Shown: positions 49,191-58,220 of the stretch, one piece after another
Numbering within the stretch: position 1 is the stretch's first letter
How the letters are laid out: each line of letters opens with the position of its first letter
Source: JBLEFH01 sp047345645
Lineage (GTDB): Bacteria; Pseudomonadota; Alphaproteobacteria; Rhodobacterales; Rhodobacteraceae
DNA: 64,000 bases
Direction: 5' to 3' (one strand)
NCBI GenBank assembly: GCA_047345645.1
Contig: JBLEFH010000001.1
The notes under the pieces: generated by a model
The model's input: only the letters and a program-made list of their open reading frames with translations
Databases searched by the model: none
Told to the model about the DNA's origin: nothing
Program-made: the position numbers and the translations under genes

Positions 49191-49805
49191 TCAGAAGAGC
49201 GGGGCCGGGCCGCTGCTGACGACGCTGCCGGCCGGGATCATGGAGAGATCCTGCGCCATGTCATCGGCGAGATCGGAGAGGGCCGCGCCCTGAGCGGCGG
49301 CGATGTTCTGATACACATTGCCCTGCGGGTTCGGGTAGGGAATGTCGTAGGAGAAGTTATAGGCGCCCTCATAGGTGCCGGTATTCGCCGCCGTGACGAA
49401 ATACTGGCCGGAGAACATGAGCGAGTCGTCATCGCCGACGAGTTTGTCCACCTTCACCGAAATCCGCAGATCGGGGCGCGAGAGCATCGGCCAGGGCTCG
49501 GCGGCCACGGCGGCGCTCACACGCTGCGACAACTGGCTGGCGAGCCGCTGGGTGATCGCGCGCGGCGGCTCATCGGCCCAGATATTGCGCGAGGACATCG
49601 AGACGACGCCGGAGTCGTTCGCGACCGCCATTTCGGCATCCGCGGCATAGAGCGGCAGATCGACCGTCGCGACCTCGATCCCGCGCGCGGCCACAGGAAG
49701 GCGGCTTTGGGCGGGCGTCTCGGGCATCAGGTGATTGTTCTCGCCAAGGATCATGGCACAGCCGGACATCAGGGGGAAAAGCAGGAGAGCTGTCAGTTTA
49801 CGCAT
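49191..49805 (-). CDS. pqiC: PqiC-like ABC-type transport auxiliary lipoprotein
   Basis: A 204-residue outer-membrane lipoprotein of the PqiC/DUF330 family. The lipobox is LMSGC (Cys16). The body has the family's beta-alpha pattern (GIEVATVDLPLYAADAEMAV, ISMSSRNIWADEPPRAITQRLASQLS-like block, RISVKVDKLVGDDDSLMFSG). PqiC links the PqiB barrel to the outer membrane in phospholipid transport. It follows pqiB after three bases. Confidence 0.88.
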   Translation of the reverse strand: MRKLTALLLFPLMSGCAMILGENNHLMPETPAQSRLPVAARGIEVATVDLPLYAADAEMAVANDSGVVSMSSRNIWADEPPRAITQRLASQLSQRVSAAVAAEPWPMLSRPDLRISVKVDKLVGDDDSLMFSGQYFVTAANTGTYEGAYNFSYDIPYPNPQGNVYQNIAAAQGAALSDLADDMAQDLSMIPAGSVVSSGPAPLF

Positions 49806-49808
49806 GGT

Positions 49809-51944
49809 TTACCGTCCAAAAATCAGCGAGTTGGGGTTGCGCTGGATCGCGGTGACGAGCGCATTGACTGCCCTTGAGGCTTCCCTGATCTCACGCAGGG
49901 TGTCAACCGTCTCGCGGTTCAGCTGTCCGCGATCCTGAAGCGTTGCAAGGGTTTGATCGGCTCGCGTCGCAAGGGCGCTGAACTGATCGGCGAGGGCAGG
50001 CAGATCGCGCGCGACGGCGGCGATTTCATCCGCGGCCACCTCGGCGCTCTGCATGGTGTTCTCCGCCGCAGCAAGGGTGCTGTTGAGGTTTTCAACCGCG
50101 CCGCCTTCCCGCAGCTCGGCGGCCACGAGGCGGACCTCGTTGAGGCTCTGCTCCAGCGCACGCGGCAGATCATCCACACCATCGGCGGCCAGAAGCGCGT
50201 CGAAATCATCGACGAGCGTGGTGGTCGAGGTGATGAGATCCTCCAGCGGCAGGCCGTTGGCCTTGGCGACAAGCTGCTCCATCTGCTCGACAATCGCGGG
50301 CAGACCTTCGGCGCTGTCCTCGATGGCCAGGGCCGCGCCGGCGGCGCTGTCAAGGGCCTGGGTCAGCTTGGCGGCGGCTTCGCTTTGCTCGATCTCTTCG
50401 AGAATGGAGCGCAGGCTGGCCATGGAGGCGGCCACATCGCCCGGCACGGACTGCACCACATCGCCGTCCACAAGGGTGCGCATATCGGTGATGAGGGCGA
50501 GAACCTCACCCGGCACCGCTTGCGTTTCCTCGCGGCGGGCGATGTCGGTCAGCGAGTTCATTAGCGTGATCGCGCTGTCGAGAAGTTCTTCGACCGGCAG
50601 GTTGTTGATGCGGCCCATCAGACCCTGCGCCGAAGTGGTCAGCTCGTTCGGGTCCGCCGGGATCGACGGCATTTGTGGGTAAGGCTCACCCAACATGTCG
50701 AGACCGGCGGGCACCGCGTCGGCGTCCTCCACGAGATTCACCTGAAGCGAGCCGGTGAACATGTTGGCGCTGGCCAGCTGCGCGCGCAGGCCGTTGCGGA
50801 CCTGTTCGGCGAGGAATTCGTAAATCGCCTCATCCTCACTGCTTGCGGGAAGGCCGATGCGGCCCGCCGCGACGCTGATTTCGGTGTAGAGAAGGACGGC
50901 GTTCTGCTCGCCCTCCACCTGACGGACGCGAGCCGAGATGTTCTCAACCTCGCCGACTTTCAGGCCGCGATAGGAGACCGGCGCGCCGACTTCGAGGCCC
51001 TGAAGCGTGCCGTCGAAAATCACCTGAAGCGAGACGCGGTTGCCCTGCTCGCGGGAAAAGATGGAGTCGCGGGCGTCCTGCTGCTCTTCGTAGAGGGTGA
51101 AGATGCGCTCAGGATCGACGGGCTCGCCGCCGGAGACGAAGGTGTCAAACGAAATGCCGCCCTGAAACAGCGTCATGAGCGAGCCGACTTCGAGTTCCGC
51201 CCCCGAGGCGCCGATGTTCAGATCGAAGCCGCTGGAGTTCCAGAAACGGGTGACGGAGGTGATGCGCTCGTCATAGGGCGCGTCGATGAAGCCGGTGATG
51301 AGAACCTGATCGGTGGTCTCTTCAAGGTCCACATCCTCAACCGTCCCGACCTGAATCCCCTTGAACATGATGGGCGAGCCGGTGGTGACGGAGCCGCCCG
51401 TGGGTGTGCGCAGGCGGACCCGCATCCCGGACTGGTCCGGCGGGGTGAGCGGTGCTTTTTCAAGCCCTTGGAAGGAATAGGTGCGCTCGCCGCGCTCGGT
51501 GTCCCAGCTCCCGGCGAGATAGACGCCCGACAGCACCGTATCGAGGCCGGAGACGCCGGAGGCCGAGATCGTCGGGCGGACCACCCAGAACTGCGCGTCC
51601 TGGTCGATATACTCATCGACTTCCTGATCGACGCGGACTTGCAGGATCACCTGGCTGATGTCGTCGCTGAACCGGATGTCCTCGACCACGCCGACCTCCA
51701 CATCGCGGAAGCGCAGCACGGTTTCGCCCGCGGCCACACCGGAGGCGTTGGAAAAAGCGATCTCGATGATCGGCCCCTGGTTGCGGTAATTCGACCACGC
51801 GATGCCGAGCGAGATCAGCAGGGCCAAAATCGGCACCAGCCAGACCATGGAGATATTGCCGCGCCAGCGGCTGCGCTTGTTCTCGATCACCAGATCATCG
51901 GTGGCGGTGCTTTGGGTCTCGGGCGTCTCTTGGGGCGTGCTCAT
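49809..51944 (-). CDS. pqiB: PqiB-type MCE/MlaD-repeat protein
   Basis: A 711-residue membrane-anchored periplasmic protein. One N-terminal helix (NISMVWLVPILALLISLGIAW) is followed by three MCE/MlaD domains, starting near EIAFSNASGVAAGETVLRFRDVEVG, VRLRTPTGGSVTTGSPIMFKG and VSLQVIFDGTLQGLEVGAPV, then a long coiled-coil region (about 460-700). MCE rings and the helical tube form a lipid tunnel across the periplasm, as in PqiB and YebT. It overlaps pqiA2 by four bases. Confidence 0.92.
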   Translation of the reverse strand: MSTPQETPETQSTATDDLVIENKRSRWRGNISMVWLVPILALLISLGIAWSNYRNQGPIIEIAFSNASGVAAGETVLRFRDVEVGVVEDIRFSDDISQVILQVRVDQEVDEYIDQDAQFWVVRPTISASGVSGLDTVLSGVYLAGSWDTERGERTYSFQGLEKAPLTPPDQSGMRVRLRTPTGGSVTTGSPIMFKGIQVGTVEDVDLEETTDQVLITGFIDAPYDERITSVTRFWNSSGFDLNIGASGAELEVGSLMTLFQGGISFDTFVSGGEPVDPERIFTLYEEQQDARDSIFSREQGNRVSLQVIFDGTLQGLEVGAPVSYRGLKVGEVENISARVRQVEGEQNAVLLYTEISVAAGRIGLPASSEDEAIYEFLAEQVRNGLRAQLASANMFTGSLQVNLVEDADAVPAGLDMLGEPYPQMPSIPADPNELTTSAQGLMGRINNLPVEELLDSAITLMNSLTDIARREETQAVPGEVLALITDMRTLVDGDVVQSVPGDVAASMASLRSILEEIEQSEAAAKLTQALDSAAGAALAIEDSAEGLPAIVEQMEQLVAKANGLPLEDLITSTTTLVDDFDALLAADGVDDLPRALEQSLNEVRLVAAELREGGAVENLNSTLAAAENTMQSAEVAADEIAAVARDLPALADQFSALATRADQTLATLQDRGQLNRETVDTLREIREASRAVNALVTAIQRNPNSLIFGR

Positions 51945-52576
51945 GTATTCTTTTCCCATTCTGCATCCCACATGGTGCGGGAGTCGAAGGCCTGTGCGGA
52001 CAACATCGTAAAGATAACGGAGAGGGCGAAAAAGATCGCGGCGATTCCGGGGCTTGCGTTCACCAATGCGCCAAATTGGACCAGCGCGGCCGTAATCGCA
52101 ACGACAAACACGTCGATCATCGACCAGCGGCCGATATATTCGACGATGTGATAAATCTTGAGCCGTCCCTCATGGCGCATGTCCCAGCCACGCTGGACGG
52201 AGAGGGCAAGGATCGCGATGACGATGAACTTGCCGACGGGCACCGCGACGGAGGCGATGCCGATAATGGCGGCGATGGCGTAGTCGCCGTAATGCCAGAA
52301 CTCGATCACGCCCTCGACAATGGTCGCGCCGGAATCGCGGCCAAGCTGGTGCATGATGAGCATGGGGTAGAGATTGGCGGGGATATACATGATCAGCCCG
52401 GCGAACCACCATGCCCAAAGGCGCTGGAACGCGCGGTCATGGCGCGATTCCACCTTGTTGCCGCAGCGCGGGCAAAATTCGGAGTCGCCGGTCATGACCT
52501 TGTTGCAATTCAAGCATCCGATCAGGCCAGCTTCCCGGGCCGTCAGTCGGCCTGATATTTCTCGAGCATTTCCCAT
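51941..52576 (-). CDS. PqiA-type membrane protein, second half
   Basis: A 211-residue inner-membrane protein. It starts with a zinc ribbon (GCLNCNKVM and FCPRCGNKV), then four helices (LWAWWFAGLIMYIPANLYPML, YAIAAIIGIASVAVPVGKFIV, MIDVFVVAITAALVQFGALV, GIAAIFFALSVIFTML). It corresponds to the C-terminal repeat of a full-length PqiA; here the two repeats are separate genes. ATG 52576 lies inside the upstream gene, giving a 34-base overlap. Confidence 0.88.
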   Translation of the reverse strand: MGNAREISGRLTAREAGLIGCLNCNKVMTGDSEFCPRCGNKVESRHDRAFQRLWAWWFAGLIMYIPANLYPMLIMHQLGRDSGATIVEGVIEFWHYGDYAIAAIIGIASVAVPVGKFIVIAILALSVQRGWDMRHEGRLKIYHIVEYIGRWSMIDVFVVAITAALVQFGALVNASPGIAAIFFALSVIFTMLSAQAFDSRTMWDAEWEKNT

Positions 52577-53193
52577 ATCGTCCACTTGCTTAAAATACTG
52601 TCGGACATGACCACCATGAGGACCATGCCGCAGAAGGCCCAGAAGGCCGGTCCGATTTCCACATGCGCAAGGCCCGCCACTTTCACGAGGGCGACGGCCA
52701 CGCCGATGATGAAGATCTCGGCCATCGACCACGGTTTGAGTTTCTCGGCCTGATGGAAGGCGCGCGCGGCGTAAGGCAGGAGCGGGCGCGAGAGCCGCAT
52801 CGGGACCAGCACATAGCAGAGCAGCACCGCGCGCAGCACCGGCAGCACGATGATCTGCCCCGCCACGATCAGCGCGAGCGGGGTCATGGCCCCGCCGACA
52901 AACACGTCGATCGCGTCAATGATGGAGGCGCTGTTGTTCACCCCGCTGGCCGAGAGGCGCAAGAAGGGCATGGTCACGGCGGCGATCATCAGGATCGCGA
53001 TGCCGAAGGACGAGGCGATCATCCGGTCGATCGTGTTGCGCGTCGCCGAGATCAGCACCGTGTGGCAGCGGTGACAGCGCGCACGTTCATCGGGCGGCAA
53101 ATGCCGCTCCTCATAGATCAGATCGCAGGTCGGGCAGCAGATCAGGTTGTTGAGTTCGATCCCTTTTGCTGGCCCGGAGGTGGCTTTAGGCAT
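52543..53193 (-). CDS. PqiA-type membrane protein, first half
   Basis: A 216-residue membrane protein equivalent to the N-terminal repeat of PqiA. The zinc ribbon is CPTCDLIYE with CHRCHTVL, followed by four helices (IASSFGIAILMIAAVTMPFL to the C-terminal WAFCGMVLMVVMSD). The order pqiA1-pqiA2-pqiB-pqiC makes a complete Pqi lipid-transport system. It overlaps the aldehyde dehydrogenase gene by eight bases. Confidence 0.9.
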   Translation of the reverse strand: MPKATSGPAKGIELNNLICCPTCDLIYEERHLPPDERARCHRCHTVLISATRNTIDRMIASSFGIAILMIAAVTMPFLRLSASGVNNSASIIDAIDVFVGGAMTPLALIVAGQIIVLPVLRAVLLCYVLVPMRLSRPLLPYAARAFHQAEKLKPWSMAEIFIIGVAVALVKVAGLAHVEIGPAFWAFCGMVLMVVMSDSILSKWTIWEMLEKYQAD

Positions 53194-54658
53194 CTTTCAC
53201 CGACAGGCAGATATATTTCATTTCCAGATAATCCTCGATCCCGTGGCGCGAGCCTTCGCGGCCAAGGCCGGACTGTTTCACCCCGCCAAATGGGGCCACG
53301 GGGGTCGAGATGATCCCGGTATTCACGCCGACGATGCCATATTCCAGCGCCTCCTGCACCCGCGTCACGCGGCTGATGTCATTGGCGTAAAAATAGCTGG
53401 CGAGGCCGTAGATCGTGTCATTGGCCGCGTCGATGGCCTCCTCTTCCGTCTCGAATTTGAAGAGCGGGGCGAGCGGGCCGAAGGTTTCCTCGGTCGCGAA
53501 TTGCATCTCGCGGGTCGCGCCGGTCACGATGGTCGGCTCGAAGAAGCTGCCGCCGAGTTCATGCCGCTGGCCGCCGGTGAGGATGTCGCCGCCTTTGGAC
53601 GTGGCATCGGCGATATGCTCCTCGACCTTCTCCACCGCCTTTTCGGTGATGAGCGGGCCAAGATCGCTGTCCTCCATGCCGTTGCCAACACGCAGCTTTT
53701 CCACGGCTTTTTGCAGTTTTTCGGCGAAGGCATCATAGACACCCGCCTGCACGTAAATCCGGTTGGCGCAGACGCAGGTCTGGCCATTGTTGCGGAACTT
53801 ACACGCAATCGCGCCCTCAACCGCCGCGTCGAGATCGGCGTCGTCAAACACGATGAAGGGCGCGTTGCCGCCAAGCTCCAGCGAGATTTTTTTGATCTGG
53901 TCGGCGCATTGCCCCATCAGGATGCGGCCCACCTCGGTCGAGCCGGTGAAGGTGAGTTTGCGCACATCCGGGTTCTCGCTGAACTCCTTGCCGATATCGG
54001 AGGAGCGCGACGAGGTGATGACCGAGAACAGCCCCTTCGGCATCCCGGCGCGTTCGGCGATCACGGCGATGGCGAGGGCCGAGAGCGGGGTCTCGCCTGC
54101 CGGTTTCGACAGGAAGGCGCAGCCAACCGCGAGGGCCGGGGCCATTTTGCGCGTAATCATTGCGTTCGGGAAATTCCATGGGGTGATCGCGCCGACGACG
54201 CCGACCGGCTGGCGGATCACGCTCAAGCGTTTGTCGGGTTGGTGGCCGGGGATGGTCTCGCCGTAAACGCGCGGCGCCTCCTCGGCGAACCATTCGAGGA
54301 AGGACGCACCGTAGCCGATCTCGCCCTTCGCTTCGCTCAGTGGCTTGCCCATTTCGGCGGTGAGGATGATGCCGAGATCCTCCTGCGCCGCCATCATCTG
54401 GCGATACATTTCCTTGAGCAAATCCGCGCGGGTCTTGGCCGTCTCCGCCGCCCATGCTTTCTGCGCCTTCACCGCTTCGGCAATGGCGCGCTTGGTCTCG
54501 TCCCGGCCCAGATTGGGCAGGGTGGCGAGCACTTCGCCGGTTGCCGGGTTGGTCACATCGAAGGTCGCGCCGTCATCGGCATCGACCCATTCGCCCGCCA
54601 AAAACGATTTGGTAGCCAGCAATGCAGGATCGGAGAGACGGGATTTCAGGTCGCTCAT
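53186..54658 (-). CDS. NAD(P)-dependent succinate-semialdehyde dehydrogenase type
   Basis: A 490-residue aldehyde dehydrogenase. The catalytic Cys295 sits in NGQTCVCANR, followed two residues later by Cys297, the pair typical of succinate-semialdehyde dehydrogenases, where it can act as a redox switch. The general base is Glu261 (LELGGNAP), and the cofactor site is ITPWNFPNAM with SKPAGETPLSA. SSADH (GabD) oxidises succinate semialdehyde to succinate in GABA breakdown; no GABA aminotransferase is nearby, so the physiological substrate remains open. It overlaps the DUF4112 gene by four bases. Confidence 0.92.
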   Translation of the reverse strand: MSDLKSRLSDPALLATKSFLAGEWVDADDGATFDVTNPATGEVLATLPNLGRDETKRAIAEAVKAQKAWAAETAKTRADLLKEMYRQMMAAQEDLGIILTAEMGKPLSEAKGEIGYGASFLEWFAEEAPRVYGETIPGHQPDKRLSVIRQPVGVVGAITPWNFPNAMITRKMAPALAVGCAFLSKPAGETPLSALAIAVIAERAGMPKGLFSVITSSRSSDIGKEFSENPDVRKLTFTGSTEVGRILMGQCADQIKKISLELGGNAPFIVFDDADLDAAVEGAIACKFRNNGQTCVCANRIYVQAGVYDAFAEKLQKAVEKLRVGNGMEDSDLGPLITEKAVEKVEEHIADATSKGGDILTGGQRHELGGSFFEPTIVTGATREMQFATEETFGPLAPLFKFETEEEAIDAANDTIYGLASYFYANDISRVTRVQEALEYGIVGVNTGIISTPVAPFGGVKQSGLGREGSRHGIEDYLEMKYICLSVKDA

Positions 54659-55092
54659 GTGGTGCTCCGTTTTTTCTGCTGCGCGAGCAGTTCCTCATGC
54701 AAAATCCGCGCGTTGCGGGCATTCGAGCGGTTGGCGAAATCCAGAAGATCGCCCGCGAAAGGCACGAGGCCGATCACGTAATCCACACCGGTATGGAACG
54801 CCATGCGGCCCAGAACCCGCTTGCGAGCGCCAAGCCGCGCGCCCTCGAAGATCAGCATCCCGGAGAGGCCGAGCGAGGCCGTGTCGCCCACGACCGGCAA
54901 GAGGCCGATGATCCCGTCCCACCCGAATTTGAACCCGCCGATGGAGTATTTCGTGTCGAGCCAGTTGGCGAGTTTCTCAATATGGGCGAAGTCCTTGCCA
55001 CCCTTCGGCGCACCACCATCGGCGATGTCCTCGGTGCGGCCTTCCACCCAGACCTGATCGTTGAGTTCGCGTGTTTCCGTCATCTCGTTCAT
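54655..55092 (-). CDS. DUF4112 domain protein
   Basis: A 145-residue small protein. The DUF4112 core is seen as FKFGWDGIIGLLPVVGDTASL followed by VDYVIGLVPFAGDLLDFANRSN, two similar Gly/Pro/Asp-rich hairpins with hydrophobic stretches, so membrane association is likely. The function of the family is unknown. It overlaps the GST gene by four bases and the aldehyde dehydrogenase gene by four. Confidence 0.88.
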   Translation of the reverse strand: MNEMTETRELNDQVWVEGRTEDIADGGAPKGGKDFAHIEKLANWLDTKYSIGGFKFGWDGIIGLLPVVGDTASLGLSGMLIFEGARLGARKRVLGRMAFHTGVDYVIGLVPFAGDLLDFANRSNARNARILHEELLAQQKKRSTT

Positions 55093-55703
55093 GCCGCCAC
55101 CGGCATCGTGTCGCGCAGGGTCCCGCGCAGTTTCATCTTCTCATGCCATGTCGCGAGTTGCGCATGGCCGGTCCGCCAGTCCTTGTCATTATGGCGGAAA
55201 TCCATCCAGTCGCAGGTGATGGCGACGGCGAGGCTTCCCATCGTGACCGGGCCATTCAGCACACCCATCCACCGTTCCTCAAGCGCATCAAAGCCGCGCG
55301 CGACCTTGTCCCATTGCGCTTCACGCCAGCCCTCCCACTGATAGGCTTCGGGACGTGAACGATGCTCATAAACGCGCAAAACGCCTGCGTCGAGCATCCC
55401 ATGGGCCGTGGCCTCCAAAGTCAGCGCGTCAAATCGCCGCGGACCGGTGGGATAGAGCTTTCCGCCTGAAATCTCGTCGAAATACTGGCAGATGACCCGG
55501 CTGTCATAAAGGCTCGGCCCGTCATAGCGCTCCAGCGCCGGGATTTTCCCAATGGGGTTCTGGTTGATCGGCAAATTGCCAATATCGGTCGGATGCCCCA
55601 TCACGGAGACCCGCTCGACCTTGTCTTCTTGGCCAGCTTCGAGACAGGCCACCCAGGCCAGACGTGCGAAAGGGGATGCGGGGGACCAGTAAAGTCTCAT
55701 CAT
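55089..55703 (-). CDS. Glutathione S-transferase family protein
   Basis: A 204-residue GST. The N-terminal thioredoxin-like domain begins RLYWSPASPFARLAW, with Ser in the place of the catalytic hydroxyl (SPASPFAR), then NPIGKIPALERYDGPSLYDSRVI with the conserved cis-Pro and Ser that hold glutathione. The C-terminal all-helical domain follows. ATG 55703 has GAGGAG upstream. Substrate unknown. Confidence 0.9.
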   Translation of the reverse strand: MMRLYWSPASPFARLAWVACLEAGQEDKVERVSVMGHPTDIGNLPINQNPIGKIPALERYDGPSLYDSRVICQYFDEISGGKLYPTGPRRFDALTLEATAHGMLDAGVLRVYEHRSRPEAYQWEGWREAQWDKVARGFDALEERWMGVLNGPVTMGSLAVAITCDWMDFRHNDKDWRTGHAQLATWHEKMKLRGTLRDTMPVAA

Positions 55704-55761
55704 GCGGGCTCCTCTATGCTTGGGGAGGAAGATAAGCGCCCTTATCGCTGCCCGCAATGTT

Positions 55762-57024
55762 TCACGCAGCGGTAAGTCTCCCGCCATGTTGCCCGTTTAT
55801 CACAACATCGCAAAGGGTGCCGACCTCTTGCGGAGTGTCCAGCATCACCTCGGCAAAGCCCTTGGTGCGGCCCATTTGCGGATTCTCGGTGAGGATCTGA
55901 TGGCGCGCGCCGATCTGCGCGGCGAGGTGCTTTTCAACTTGCGCCTCGCCAAGCGCGCGCAGCCGTCCGGCCCGCTCCTTGCCAATCGCGCGCGGCACTT
56001 GCGGCATCCGCGCGGCGGGGGTGCCTTGGCGGGGCGAGTAGGGGAAGACATGCAGCCAGGTGAGGTCACATTCCTCCACCAGTTTCAGCGAGTTGGCGAA
56101 CATCTCTTCGGTCTCGGTCGGAAAGCCCGCGATGATATCCGCGCCGAAGACCATATCGGGCCGCAGCCGCCGCGCCTCTTCGCAAAAGGCAATCGCATCG
56201 TCGCGCAAATGGCGGCGTTTCATGCGCTTGAGGATCATGTCATCGCCCGCCTGAAGCGAGAGATGCAGATGTGGCATCAGGCGCGGCTCCGTCGCGATCG
56301 CTTCCATCAGGCGTTCATCTGCCTCAATCGAGTCGATGGAGGAGATTCTGAGGCGCGGCAGGTCCGGCACGAGTTTGAGGATGCGCATCACCAGATCGCC
56401 AAGCTGCGGCTGGCCGGGCAGATCCGCGCCCCAGCTCGTCATATCGACGCCGGTGAGCACGACCTCCTGATAACCGCGATCCACCAAACGCTTGATCTGC
56501 TCGACCACCACACCTGCCGCGACCGAGCGTGAATTGCCGCGGCCATAAGGAATAATGCAGAAGGTGCAGCGGTGATCGCAGCCGTTTTGAACCTGCACAA
56601 AGGCGCGGGCGCGGGTGCCGAACCCGTCGATCAGGTGGCCCGCCGTATCGGTCGCCGACATGATGTCATCGACGCGCACTTTCTCGCTTTCGCCAATGAA
56701 ATCCGGCCCCTTGGCGATACTCTGCCAGCTTTCGGCGCGCATTTTTTCCAAGTTGCCGAGGACGAGATCAACCTCGTCCATTTCGCGGAAGGTCTCCGGC
56801 TCGGTCTGCGCCGCGCAGCCGGTCACAATGATTTTCGCGCCCGGCTTCTCACGGCGAATGCGGCGAATATCCTGCTTGGCTTTGCGCACGGCCTCGGCAG
56901 TCACGGCGCAGGTGTTGATGACCTCCGCGCCGGCCAGCCCGGCCTCGGCGGCGAGTTCCTTCATCGCCTCGGTCTCGTAAGCGTTGAGGCGGCAGCCAAA
57001 GGTATGGAATTGCGGCGCGCTCAT
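55762..57024 (-). CDS. mtaB: tRNA t6A37 methylthiotransferase MtaB
   Basis: A 420-residue radical SAM methylthiotransferase that makes ms2t6A at position 37 in ANN-decoding tRNAs. N-terminal UPF0004 Cys are in FGCRLNAYE, NTCAVTAEA and VTGCAAQTEP. The radical SAM cluster motif is CDHRCTFC, followed by GRGNSRS. A TRAM-like end follows. It follows dapF with a 4-base overlap, and a 58-base gap separates it from the GST gene. Confidence 0.94.
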   Translation of the reverse strand: MSAPQFHTFGCRLNAYETEAMKELAAEAGLAGAEVINTCAVTAEAVRKAKQDIRRIRREKPGAKIIVTGCAAQTEPETFREMDEVDLVLGNLEKMRAESWQSIAKGPDFIGESEKVRVDDIMSATDTAGHLIDGFGTRARAFVQVQNGCDHRCTFCIIPYGRGNSRSVAAGVVVEQIKRLVDRGYQEVVLTGVDMTSWGADLPGQPQLGDLVMRILKLVPDLPRLRISSIDSIEADERLMEAIATEPRLMPHLHLSLQAGDDMILKRMKRRHLRDDAIAFCEEARRLRPDMVFGADIIAGFPTETEEMFANSLKLVEECDLTWLHVFPYSPRQGTPAARMPQVPRAIGKERAGRLRALGEAQVEKHLAAQIGARHQILTENPQMGRTKGFAEVMLDTPQEVGTLCDVVINGQHGGRLTAA

Positions 57025-57830
57025 GACCAGACCCCGTCGAACACATGGGTCGCTGGGCCGGTCATCCAGACGCCGTCGGTTCGCCAGTCGATCTCCAGAT
57101 CGCCGCCATCGAGCGTGATGCGGACCGTGCGCCCGGTCAGCCCGCGCTCCGCCGCGATCACCGCCGCCGCGCAAGCGCCCGAGCCGCAAGCCTGCGTGAT
57201 CATCCCGCCGCGCTCCCAGACTCGCATCCGCAGATGGTCCGGGCCGATCAGCGAGATAAACTCGACATTGGTGCGCTCCGGGAAGAGTGGGTCATGCTCG
57301 AAACGCGGGCCAAGGGTGGGCAGATCCGCCGCCTCCGCATCCTCGACGACAAACACACAATGTGGATTGCCCATGCCAACCGCCGAGGGTGATCCGTCCA
57401 GCGGTAGCGCCATCGGGTCCACATCGCGCGCCAGAGGGATCTCGTCCCACGCCTGCTGCGGCAGGCCCATATTGACCGTAAAATTCTCACCCGAGCGGGC
57501 AATCGGCAGCAGCCCGCGATCCGTCTTGAGCGCGCCCGTCTCGGCGCCACTCTCATTCAGCAGGATCATCGCAAGGCAACGCGACGCATTTCCGCACGCG
57601 CCCGCCCGGCTGCCATCGCTGTTGAAAAAAGTGATCCGCGCCGTGGCCTCCGCGTCGTCCTCAATCGCCGCCAATTGATCGAAACCGATTCCCCGATGCC
57701 GGTCCCCCATCCGCGCAACAAGATCCGCGCCGGGCAGAGCGCCGCCCGCGCGCAAATCGAGAATCACGAAGTCATTGCCCAGCCCGTGCATTTTGCGAAA
57801 TGTCACAGGCGCAGCACTGGGGTTGCCCAT
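57021..57830 (-). CDS. dapF: Diaminopimelate epimerase
   Basis: It interconverts LL- and meso-diaminopimelate for lysine and peptidoglycan synthesis. 269 residues. The two catalytic Cys are in ACGNASRC and CGSGACAA. The start FRKMHGLGNDFVILD and GIGFDQL and the late TNVEFISL are conserved. It is the first gene of a nine-gene minus-strand run to 49191 and stands divergently from the tRNA-Lys promoter. Confidence 0.96.
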   Translation of the reverse strand: MGNPSAAPVTFRKMHGLGNDFVILDLRAGGALPGADLVARMGDRHRGIGFDQLAAIEDDAEATARITFFNSDGSRAGACGNASRCLAMILLNESGAETGALKTDRGLLPIARSGENFTVNMGLPQQAWDEIPLARDVDPMALPLDGSPSAVGMGNPHCVFVVEDAEAADLPTLGPRFEHDPLFPERTNVEFISLIGPDHLRMRVWERGGMITQACGSGACAAAVIAAERGLTGRTVRITLDGGDLEIDWRTDGVWMTGPATHVFDGVWS

Positions 57831-57924
57831 GGCTCAAGCCTTTCCGAAAGCCCCGCATTTACAGGGAAGGAGAGAAGATAACCACCCCCGGCAAAAAAAT
57901 CGAGTCCCATTGCTTACTTTCGGC

Positions 57925-57953
57925 TTGACCCTCCGCAGCCCCGGCCCTAGGTT
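57925..57953 (+). promoter_or_regulatory. Promoter of the tRNA-Lys gene
   Basis: TTGACC (57925-57930) and TAGGTT (57948-57953) are separated by exactly 17 bases. The predicted start, near 57960, lies four bases before the mature tRNA. This is the usual arrangement for stable RNA genes in Rhodobacterales. Confidence 0.75.
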
Positions 57954-57963
57954 CCGCCGCGTT

Positions 57964-58039
57964 GGGCCCGTAGCTCAGTTGGTAGAGCAACTGACTTTTA
58001 ATCAGTGGGTCACAGGTTCGAATCCTGTCGGGCTCACCA
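57964..58039 (+). tRNA. tRNA-Lys (anticodon UUU)
   Basis: A 76-base tRNA with encoded CCA. The acceptor stem GGGCCCG pairs with CGGGCTC, the D-arm contains AGCTCAGTTGGTAGAGC, the anticodon stem-loop has TTT at 57997-57999, and the T-arm carries GGTTCGAATCC. It reads AAA and AAG. The sequence after it (58040 onward) is less GC-rich than that before it, so the gene may mark an island boundary. Confidence 0.97.
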
Positions 58040-58183
58040 TTTTCGACAATGAAAGATGACACGAAGTTTGTCTCTTTTTCTCGGAAAACACCTGGTTCTG
58101 CGCATCCCGAAGCTCATGGGGTGAACTCCGGTCACGAGAGAACCAAACTTTGAATAAAGCCAGCTTATAAACGCGGGTTCAAA

Positions 58184-58208
58184 GAGGCGTAGGGCATATC
58201 TGCGCCTC
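58184..58208 (-). terminator. Intrinsic terminator of the FGGY kinase gene
   Basis: A nine-pair stem GAGGCGTAG/CTGCGCCTC (one G-U pair, seven-base loop) lies 13 bases after the kinase stop on the minus strand and is followed there by TTT. Confidence 0.65.
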
Positions 58209-58220
58209 CAGTCCGTGGCT

